The notes beneath the pieces are model-generated. The model saw nothing but the letters and a program-made list of their open reading frames with translations, was not told the DNA's origin and did not search any database. From NCBI GenBank assembly GCA_964652805.1, contig CAZZBJ010000042.1, forward strand, positions 1-19,782: a stretch of DNA of 19,782 bases, read 5' to 3'. The position numbers were made by a program, and so were the translations under genes. This document shows positions 7,211 to 13,642 of this stretch, piece by piece (positions within the stretch are counted from its first letter, which is position 1; each line of letters begins with the position of its first letter). This DNA is from Claveliimonas sp964652805 (GTDB taxonomy: Bacteria; Bacillota; Clostridia; Lachnospirales; Lachnospiraceae).

Positions 7211-7239
7211 TTGTTCAATCCCTGCATTTAGTGTATGAT
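7211..7239 (+). promoter_or_regulatory. Sigma-A-type promoter for the polysaccharide operon
   Basis: TTGTTC (7211-7216) and TATGAT (7234-7239) with a 17-base spacer. Transcription would start near 7246, giving a leader of about 60 bases before the priming transferase. A small inverted repeat, TGTCA and TGACA (7262-7276), lies in that leader. Confidence 0.55.
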
Positions 7240-7306
7240 AGAACAGGATTTGATATCGGCATGTCAAATAATGACAGGTTTTATATAAAAAACAGAGGAA
7301 GTAATC

Positions 7307-8710
7307 ATGATAAAAGATAATCAACGGTTCTGGAATGGACTTCACGTGGTGCTGGATGCGTTTGTCGTCGGAATATCTTATGCGCTCGCCTGGTATATAA
7401 GATTCAGGTTCGGAGTGTTTCCGCCTTCGCCCTGGTATCTGTCACTGCAGGAATACTGCCGGGTGCTGATCTTTGTGATCCCGGGCTATCTGATCTTGTA
7501 CTATATTTTTCAGCTCTATACGCCAAAGAGAGTCCAGGGGCGGCGGCTGGAGATCTGGCATATCACCCAGGCCAATATGATCGGCCTGATGGGCCTGATC
7601 CTGATCCTCTATCTTGTGAAGGAACAGAACTTCTCCCGGAGCATGCTCTTTGTGTTCTTCTGCGTAAATGTCTTTGCGGAGGTGCTGATGCGCAGCCTGC
7701 TCCGGATTCTGCTGCGCAGCATCCGGAAAAAGGGACTGAATCAGAAGCAGATTCTTCTGATCGGGTACAGCCGGGCTGCGGAGGCGTACATTGACAGGGT
7801 AGTGGCCAACCCGTCCTGGGGCTATACTGTCCGCGGGATACTGGCGGACAATGTGCCAAGGGGAACGGAGTACAAGGAGATCAAGGTGCTGGGCCGCATC
7901 GACAATCTGTCTATTATCCTGCCGGAAAACCGCCTGGACGAGATCGCCATCACCCTTGGCCTGGCGGAGTATCACAAGCTGGCAAAGATCGTCGGCATGT
8001 GCGAGAAGTCCGGCGTTCACACCAAGTTTATCCCGGATTACAACAATATTATTCCCACAAAGCCCTATATGGAGGATCTTCTCGGTCTTCCGGTCATCAA
8101 CATACGCCACGTGCCTCTGAGCAACCGTCTCAACGCTTTTCTGAAGCGGTGCGTGGACCTTTTTGGCGCAGTGGTGGCGCTGATCCTGTTTTCGCCGGTC
8201 ATGGCCGCGGTGGCTGTGATCATCAAGGCCACGTCCCCGGGGCCGCTGATCTTTAAACAGGAGAGGATCGGCATGCGGAACAAGCCCTTTTATATGTACA
8301 AATTCCGTTCCATGGTAGTGCAGGACGATTCCGCTGAGAAGAAGGCCTGGACAATCCAGAACGATCCCAGGGTGACTCCCATCGGACGATTTATCCGAAA
8401 GACCAGCATTGACGAGCTGCCTCAGCTTGTCAATGTGCTGAAGGGGGATATGAGCCTGGTGGGTCCCCGCCCCGAGCGGCCCCGGTTCGTGGAGCAGTTT
8501 AAGGAGGAGATCCCCAGGTACATGGTGAAGCACCAGGTGCGCCCGGGTCTGACCGGTTGGGCCCAGGTCAACGGTTACAGGGGAGATACGTCCATCCGCA
8601 AAAGAATCGAACATGACCTCTATTATATTGAGAACTGGACCCTTGGGTTTGATTTCAAGATCATCATCATGACCTTTTTTAAGGGGTTTGTGAACAAGAA
8701 TGCTTACTAG
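7307..8710 (+). CDS. Polyprenyl-phosphate sugar-1-phosphate transferase (priming)
   Basis: 467 residues, the usual length of WbaP/WcaJ-type polyisoprenyl-phosphate hexose-1-phosphate transferases. The N-terminal third has about four hydrophobic segments (near residues 10-27, 45-66, 87-104 and 112-130), followed by a Rossmann-like cytosolic domain (QILLIGYSRAAEAY). The catalytic bacterial sugar transferase domain begins at KRCVDLFG (K280), with a re-entrant hydrophobic helix, FKQERIG, YKFRSM, the catalytic-type D369-E370 in IDELPQL, GPRPERP (from G386) and the GLTGWAQVNGYRGD stretch. It transfers a sugar phosphate from a UDP-sugar to undecaprenyl phosphate at the inner face of the membrane, starting the repeat unit. 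The donor (glucose, galactose or another) cannot be read from sequence. AGAGGAA at 7294-7300 supports this ATG. The LCP gene follows after 24 bases. Confidence 0.94.
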   Translation: MIKDNQRFWNGLHVVLDAFVVGISYALAWYIRFRFGVFPPSPWYLSLQEYCRVLIFVIPGYLILYYIFQLYTPKRVQGRRLEIWHITQANMIGLMGLILILYLVKEQNFSRSMLFVFFCVNVFAEVLMRSLLRILLRSIRKKGLNQKQILLIGYSRAAEAYIDRVVANPSWGYTVRGILADNVPRGTEYKEIKVLGRIDNLSIILPENRLDEIAITLGLAEYHKLAKIVGMCEKSGVHTKFIPDYNNIIPTKPYMEDLLGLPVINIRHVPLSNRLNAFLKRCVDLFGAVVALILFSPVMAAVAVIIKATSPGPLIFKQERIGMRNKPFYMYKFRSMVVQDDSAEKKAWTIQNDPRVTPIGRFIRKTSIDELPQLVNVLKGDMSLVGPRPERPRFVEQFKEEIPRYMVKHQVRPGLTGWAQVNGYRGDTSIRKRIEHDLYYIENWTLGFDFKIIIMTFFKGFVNKNAY

Positions 8711-8734
8711 ACAACTGAGAATGCAGGAGATAGA

Positions 8735-9862
8735 ATGAGCAAAAAGAAGAGATTACAGAAGAAGATGACCCGCGAAGAGAGACGGCAGCTTCGTAAAAAG
8801 AAGAGAAGAAAACGGATCATTGTTCTGGCCCTTGAGCTGATCGTCCTGACTGTACTGGGGGTCGTGGCCTATGGAATGTTCAAGCTGGACAAGCTGGACT
8901 TTAATATCCTGGATCAGAGCAAGCTGGATGTGTATGAGGATACAGGCCCCTACACCAACATCGCCCTGTTCGGGCTTGATTCCAGAGAAGGAGAGCTGGA
9001 GGGAGGTGTCCAGAGCGACACCATTATGATCGCCAGCATCAACAATGAGACCAGCGAGGTGAAGATCGTGTCCGTCTACAGAGACACCCTTCTCCAGCAG
9101 GCGGACGGTACATATGAGAAGGCAAATTCGGCCTACAACACGGGCGGCGTGGAGGATGCCATCAGCCTTCTGAACCGGAATTTTGATCTGGATATCCAGA
9201 ATTATGTGAGCGTGAACTTCAATGCCCTGGTGGATGTGGTCGATCTTCTCGGGGGAATAGAGGTTGAAATGACGGCGGAGGAGGCCTTCTGGTGCAACGG
9301 CTATGCCTCTGAAACGGCCGAGGTGACTGGAAAAGAGATGACGCAGATCGAGGAGACAGCGGGGACTCAGCTTCTGGATGGGGTCCATGCGGTGGGGTAT
9401 GCCAGAATCCGATACACAGACGGCTATGATTTCAAGAGGACAGAGAGACAGCGCATTGTCCTGGAGAAGGTAGTGGAGAAGGCAAAGGAGGCAAGCTTTT
9501 CCACGCTGAACGAGATCGTGGACGAAGTGTTCCCGCAGATATCTACCAGCTTTTCATCGACGGATATTCTCGGCTTTGCGGCCAATGCCATGAATTACAG
9601 TATTGTGGATACGTCCGGTTTCCCGTTTGAGGTGACTACATCGGAAAATGTGCTGAACCACAGCGGCTCTTACGTTGTGCCTATCGATTTTTTATCCAAT
9701 GTCAGCCGCCTGCATGAATTCCTCTTTGATGAGGAAGACTATACGCCGTCGGAGACAGTGCAGCAGATCGCCAGTGATATCATATATCTCACGGGAGTAG
9801 ATGAGAGTACGACGGCGATACAGTCGGACTATACGGAGTCGGAGGATATCGGAGACGAGTAA
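8735..9862 (+). CDS. LytR-CpsA-Psr (LCP) family glycopolymer transferase 1
   Basis: 375 residues. A highly basic cytoplasmic N-terminus (residues 1-27) precedes a single membrane segment (about 28-47), with the rest outside the cell. The LCP domain runs from about residue 73: NIALFGLDSR with D82 and R84, QSDTIMI with D95, the conserved VYRDTLL with R116-D117, YVSVNFNALVDVVDLLGG, and the arginine-rich YARIRYTDGYDFKRTERQR near 220-240 that binds the polyprenyl pyrophosphate. Family members transfer lipid-linked glycans to peptidoglycan. AGGAGA at 8725-8730 is the ribosome binding site. It lies between the priming transferase and the polymerase, with only 5 bases to the next gene, so it probably attaches the glycan made by this locus. 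The C-terminal tail after about residue 330 is acidic and short. Confidence 0.95.
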   Translation: MSKKKRLQKKMTREERRQLRKKKRRKRIIVLALELIVLTVLGVVAYGMFKLDKLDFNILDQSKLDVYEDTGPYTNIALFGLDSREGELEGGVQSDTIMIASINNETSEVKIVSVYRDTLLQQADGTYEKANSAYNTGGVEDAISLLNRNFDLDIQNYVSVNFNALVDVVDLLGGIEVEMTAEEAFWCNGYASETAEVTGKEMTQIEETAGTQLLDGVHAVGYARIRYTDGYDFKRTERQRIVLEKVVEKAKEASFSTLNEIVDEVFPQISTSFSSTDILGFAANAMNYSIVDTSGFPFEVTTSENVLNHSGSYVVPIDFLSNVSRLHEFLFDEEDYTPSETVQQIASDIIYLTGVDESTTAIQSDYTESEDIGDE

Positions 9863-9867
9863 AGAGC

Positions 9868-11205
9868 ATGAGAGAGAATGGAAAGATATTTCACAATTTC
9901 ATAGTGGAGGCGGCGATATGCGCAGCGTTTTATTTCTGCAGTTTCCTCGCCTCCAGGGAGGGAGTGCATATACTGAGCTCCCTTCTTCTTGTTTTTTATG
10001 CCCTGGGCGTTTACGTCTGTCGTTTCAGGGAGACGAAAAATCTGGCGGATATGAAGGGACTGTTTGTTCTGTCCTGGGTCGGGGGACAGGGAATCGCATG
10101 TCTGCAGCTTAGTCATCTCCAGACCGACTGGAATGTGTGGACATGGGTGACGTTCTTTCTGGCATACATTGGCTTCTGCGCGGGATATCTGCGCAGAAAG
10201 AGCAAAGAGAGGCATGCGGAACTGAAGACAGACTATGTGACTGCAGAAAGACTGCTGATCTGCGCCTGTGCGCTTGCGGTTATATCCTGGATCTGCTTTT
10301 TTGTCGAATTCATGGTGGTAGGGTTTATTCCCCTTTTTTCAGATGAACCGCATGCGTATTCTTATTTTCATGTTTCAGGAGTGCACTATTTTACGATCAG
10401 CTGTATCCTGGTGCCTGCCATTACTGTTCTGTGGTGGAAGGTGAAGAAGACAGGGAAGATGAGAAGTTATCTCCTGCTGGCCGGGGCAAATCTTACAGCA
10501 GTGGCAGTGCCGATCCTGTGCGTCTCCAGATTTCAGCTTCTTTTTGCCGTGGGGTTTGCTGTTGTGGTGTATGTCCTGACAAGCAGAAAGCTGAACTGGA
10601 AGATTGTGCTTTTGCTGTTCGTCATTCTGATACCGCTCTATGTCGGACTGACTGTGGCGAGAAACCACGACGTGGAGTATCTGAACGATATCTTTGACAT
10701 GAAGGACAGCAGTACACCTATTTTTATCACGCAGCCCTATATCTATGTAGCCAATAATTTTGAGAACTTTAACTGTCTTGTGGAGCAGATCGCAGAGCAC
10801 ACCTACGGGGTGCGGATGCTGTTTCCGGTGTTTGCCCTGACAGGTCTGAAGTTCATTTTCCCGGAGCTGACGGCGAGTCCTATCTATATTACAAAGCCGG
10901 AGCTCACAACGCTTACTATGTTTTATGACGCCTATTATGATTTTGGGACGGCGGGGGTGTTTCTTCTGGCTGTGGCTATCGGATTTGCGGCCAGAAAGCT
11001 GACAATGTGGATACATGACGGAGGCAATCCGGTCTCTTATCTTTTTTACGGGCAGATCGCAATCTATCTGGGACTTGCTTTTTTTACCACCTGGTTCAGC
11101 AATCCGACTACCTGGTTCTGGCTTGCCCTCACTGCTTTGATGTATCTTTTCGTTAAATATCGAAAAAAAGAAAGAAGGATGATGCCTGATGACGGAAAAG
11201 ATTGA
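9868..11205 (+). CDS. Wzy-like oligosaccharide repeat-unit polymerase
   Basis: 445 residues with roughly ten or more hydrophobic segments through the whole length (for example near 13-30, 34-50, 66-84, 90-106, 127-150, 172-190, 200-217, 218-234 and three at the C-terminus). The stretch VSRFQLLFAVG, the extracellular-loop motif TVARNHD and PYIYVANNFENFNCL are typical of the Gram-positive O-antigen/repeat-unit polymerase family. It would join lipid-linked repeat units at the outer face of the membrane. Polymerases of this type share little sequence identity, so family membership rests on topology and these motifs. It starts 5 bases after the LCP stop with a weak ribosome binding site, implying translational coupling, and its end overlaps the next gene by 17 bases. 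An O-antigen ligase-like role is the main alternative. Confidence 0.85.
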   Translation: MRENGKIFHNFIVEAAICAAFYFCSFLASREGVHILSSLLLVFYALGVYVCRFRETKNLADMKGLFVLSWVGGQGIACLQLSHLQTDWNVWTWVTFFLAYIGFCAGYLRRKSKERHAELKTDYVTAERLLICACALAVISWICFFVEFMVVGFIPLFSDEPHAYSYFHVSGVHYFTISCILVPAITVLWWKVKKTGKMRSYLLLAGANLTAVAVPILCVSRFQLLFAVGFAVVVYVLTSRKLNWKIVLLLFVILIPLYVGLTVARNHDVEYLNDIFDMKDSSTPIFITQPYIYVANNFENFNCLVEQIAEHTYGVRMLFPVFALTGLKFIFPELTASPIYITKPELTTLTMFYDAYYDFGTAGVFLLAVAIGFAARKLTMWIHDGGNPVSYLFYGQIAIYLGLAFFTTWFSNPTTWFWLALTALMYLFVKYRKKERRMMPDDGKD

Positions 11206-12103
11206 AGTGATCATACCGGTATGCAATCCGGAAAAAGAATTTGAAAGACTGATCATGCGGCTGAAGAAGCAGACCCGTCCGCCGGATGAGATCCATATCA
11301 TCCATACAATGTCCGGGAATTTCCCGGCAGAGTTCTGTGTTGAGCAGGAGCTTAAGGTGACGCATATCGAAAAGACGGAATTCGACCATGGAGGCACCAG
11401 AGATATGGGGATACGTCAGTCGGATGCGGATATCGTCGTCTTTATGACGCAGGATGCGGTTCCATGTGACAGGTATCTGATCGAGAAACTGACGGCTCCT
11501 TTTGATAGGGAAGATGTGGGAGTCGTCTATGCAAGGCAGCTTCCCGGAAAGGACTGCCATATGATCGAGAGATATACCCGCTCTTTTAATTATCCGGAAA
11601 AGTCCAGACTGAAGGGGAAAGAAGATATACCTGTCCTTGGCGTGAAGACCTTTTTCTGCTCGGATGTATGCGCCGCCTACAGTAAAAAGGTCTATGAAGA
11701 GACGGGCGGATTTGAGAAGAAGACTATTTTTAATGAAGATATGATCCTGGCGGGGCATATGATTGAAAAGGGATACAAGATCGCCTATGCGGCGGAAGCC
11801 AGAGTGATCCACTCCCACAACTATACAGGAGTCCAGCAGTTCCGCAGGAATTTTGATCTGGCTGTCTCTCAGGCAGATCACCCGGAGGTGTTCGAGGGGA
11901 TCTCCTCGGAGAGCGAGGGGATCCGCCTTGTGAAGAATACGGCAAAATATCTGCTGAGAGAGAAGAAGGGGTGGCTGATCCCAAAGCTGATCTGGCAGAG
12001 CGGATGTAAATATGCCGGCTACCGGCTGGGGCGCAGTTACAGGAAGCTTCCCATCTGGCTGATAAAAAAATGTACTATGAGCCAGAGTTATTGGGAAAAA
12101 TAA
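11189..12103 (+). CDS. Family 2 glycosyltransferase, rhamnosyltransferase type
   Basis: 304 residues. The fold starts with IEVIIPVCNP (residues 5-14). EFDHGGTRDMG (D66-H67-G68-G69-T70-R71) and MTQDAVP (T87-Q88-D89) are the signature pair of the rhamnosyltransferase subgroup of GT2, as in RfbF/RgpB-like proteins. ARQLPGKD, FNYPEKSR, TFFCSDVCAAY, FNEDM (N182-E183-D184) and VIHSHNY complete that subgroup's pattern. It probably adds rhamnose from dTDP-rhamnose to the lipid-linked unit, matching the upstream rfb operon. AAGGA at 11175-11179 is the ribosome binding site, inside the polymerase gene, which it overlaps by 17 bases. It is the last gene of the operon starting at 7307; no hairpin terminator follows, so readthrough into the next unit is possible. 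Confidence 0.9.
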   Translation: MTEKIEVIIPVCNPEKEFERLIMRLKKQTRPPDEIHIIHTMSGNFPAEFCVEQELKVTHIEKTEFDHGGTRDMGIRQSDADIVVFMTQDAVPCDRYLIEKLTAPFDREDVGVVYARQLPGKDCHMIERYTRSFNYPEKSRLKGKEDIPVLGVKTFFCSDVCAAYSKKVYEETGGFEKKTIFNEDMILAGHMIEKGYKIAYAAEARVIHSHNYTGVQQFRRNFDLAVSQADHPEVFEGISSESEGIRLVKNTAKYLLREKKGWLIPKLIWQSGCKYAGYRLGRSYRKLPIWLIKKCTMSQSYWEK

Positions 12104-12132
12104 TTGCAGTTTTTGAAAAAATCATGTATAAT
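12104..12132 (+). promoter_or_regulatory. Strong sigma-A-type promoter for second LCP gene
   Basis: TTGCAG (12104-12109), 17-base spacer, perfect TATAAT (12127-12132). It begins immediately after the glycosyltransferase stop codon. The predicted leader is about 47 bases, with AAAGGA at 12172-12177 as the ribosome binding site. Confidence 0.7.
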
Positions 12133-12185
12133 ATGAAAAGGTATGTTCAAAAATCACGTATTTTTTTGGCGAAAGGATATTAGTA

Positions 12186-13589
12186 ATGGCGAGAGAAAGA
12201 AAGCATTACCGGCGCGGGCGCAGAAAGAAAAACCGTGGATTTGCATCCTGGTCTCTGAGGAAGAAGATCGCCTCCATTGTGGGAGGCACCTTCCTGGTCG
12301 TGGCGGCGACGGGAGCGGTGCTGATTGCCAGCAAGCTGGCAAAGATTGATACAGTGGAGCTGGATGCGGATAACCTGAATATCTCTGAGGAGGCTAGAGA
12401 GAGGGGAACGGGATATCTGAACGTTGCCCTTTTTGGTGTGGATTCAAGGGACGGAGAGCTGGAGTCGAACACGAGGAGCGATACGATCATGATCGCCAGT
12501 CTCAACTGCGAGACGCTGGAGGTGAAGATTACTTCTGTATACCGTGATACGCTCCTGCAGCAGAGCGATGGGACACTGAACAAGGCGAACGCGGCCTATG
12601 CCTACGGAGGACCGGAGGCGGCTATCGCCATGCTCAACGAGAACCTGGATCTGGATATAGAGCACTATATTACGGTGAATTTTAATGCGCTGGTCGATGT
12701 AGTTGATGCTGTCGGCGGGGTGGAGATCGATGTTCAGGAAGAGGAGATCGATTATATCAATGGCTATGCGACAGAGATCATTGAGGCTACGGGAGTGGAT
12801 TCCGCAGGTGTGACGGAAGCCGGGCTGCAGACCTTAAATGGCGTGCAGGCAACGGCATACGCCCGCATCCGTTACACGACGGGGGATGACTTCAAACGTA
12901 CGGAGCGTCAGAGGGACGTGCTTACAAAGGTGATCGAAAAGCTGCAGGATGCAAGCCTGTCTCAGATCAATAAGATCATAGACGAGGTATTCCCGGAGGT
13001 TTCTACGAACTTTACTCTTACAGAGATTTTGGACTATGCGCTGGATGTGTTTGATTATCAGCTGGGCGAGACGACAGGATTTCCTTTCGATCAAACGACA
13101 GATACATTAACTGATGTGGGAAGCGTGGTCATTCCGGTCACACTGGAGAGCAATGTGCAGCAGCTCCATGAGTTCTTCTTCGGGACAGATGAAGAGTATA
13201 CGCCCTCTTCAACAGTGTCCACCATCAGCGCAAACATTACGGCCAAGGCCGGAGACCGGCAGGCGGATACAGACGAGGAGAGCACAGAACAGTCGGGTGA
13301 TTCCTACTATGATTATGGAAACAGCTCCGGCAGCTCCGGAAGCGGCAGCTCGGGCTGGACTGGTGGCAGCGGCGATTCCGGCTCCGGAAGCGGCGGCGGA
13401 AGCAGCGGTGGAAGTGGAAATGACAGCAGCAGCGGTGGAATCGGCGGCAGTGGCGGTGACGGCAGCAGCGGCTCCGGTGACGGAAGCGGCGGCGGAAGCA
13501 GCGGCGGAAGCAGCGGAACCGGCGGAGAGGGTTCTGGCGGCGGTGAGACCGGAGGAACCGGCGATGGCAGCGGCACGCCGGCTGCATAA
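12186..13589 (+). CDS. LytR-CpsA-Psr (LCP) family protein 2 with Gly/Ser-rich tail
   Basis: 467 residues. A basic cytoplasmic start (residues 1-28), one membrane segment (about 29-49), then an LCP domain closely parallel to the upstream paralogue: NVALFGVDSRDGE with D86 and R88, RSDTIMIAS with R97 and D99, SVYRDTLLQQ with R120-D121, YITVNFNALVDVVDAVGG and YARIRYTTGDDFKRTERQR. It is about 90 residues longer because of a low-complexity extracellular tail (about 377-467) made almost only of Gly and Ser with scattered Asp, Asn and Thr, ending TPAA. The tail has no LPXTG motif or binding domain. It is expressed from its own promoter rather than the polysaccharide operon, so it may serve a different glycan or a housekeeping role. 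Its stop lies 53 bases before the cohesin-like gene, and the two are probably one transcript. Confidence 0.95.
   Translation: MARERKHYRRGRRKKNRGFASWSLRKKIASIVGGTFLVVAATGAVLIASKLAKIDTVELDADNLNISEEARERGTGYLNVALFGVDSRDGELESNTRSDTIMIASLNCETLEVKITSVYRDTLLQQSDGTLNKANAAYAYGGPEAAIAMLNENLDLDIEHYITVNFNALVDVVDAVGGVEIDVQEEEIDYINGYATEIIEATGVDSAGVTEAGLQTLNGVQATAYARIRYTTGDDFKRTERQRDVLTKVIEKLQDASLSQINKIIDEVFPEVSTNFTLTEILDYALDVFDYQLGETTGFPFDQTTDTLTDVGSVVIPVTLESNVQQLHEFFFGTDEEYTPSSTVSTISANITAKAGDRQADTDEESTEQSGDSYYDYGNSSGSSGSGSSGWTGGSGDSGSGSGGGSSGGSGNDSSSGGIGGSGGDGSSGSGDGSGGGSSGGSSGTGGEGSGGGETGGTGDGSGTPAA
13316..13586 (+). repeat. Low-complexity Gly/Ser-coding stretch
   Basis: Irregular GGC/AGC-type triplets encode the Gly/Ser tail of the second LCP protein. 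The units are not exact tandem copies. Such triplet tracts are prone to slippage, so length may vary between strains. Confidence 0.75.
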
Positions 13590-13642
13590 TGCCTGCATAC
13601 TGCTGTCAGATCGAAATATTACGAATAAAGAGGAAAAGAATA

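Noticed and set aside
7442..8614. 390-codon open frame on the minus strand within the priming transferase gene
   Set aside because: It is the antisense of a well-supported gene with full sugar-transferase motifs; the translated protein is His/Gln/Leu rich with no recognisable domain and no ribosome binding site.
10375..11397. 340-codon minus-strand open frame over the polymerase
   Set aside because: Antisense to a hydrophobic membrane protein; the composition (Ser/His/Gln/Lys) is typical of a complementary-strand shadow.
13589..13642. ATG overlapping the LCP2 stop as start of the cohesin-like gene
   Set aside because: It would bury the signal peptide behind 18 residues; ATG 13643 has a good ribosome binding site and a standard signal peptide.
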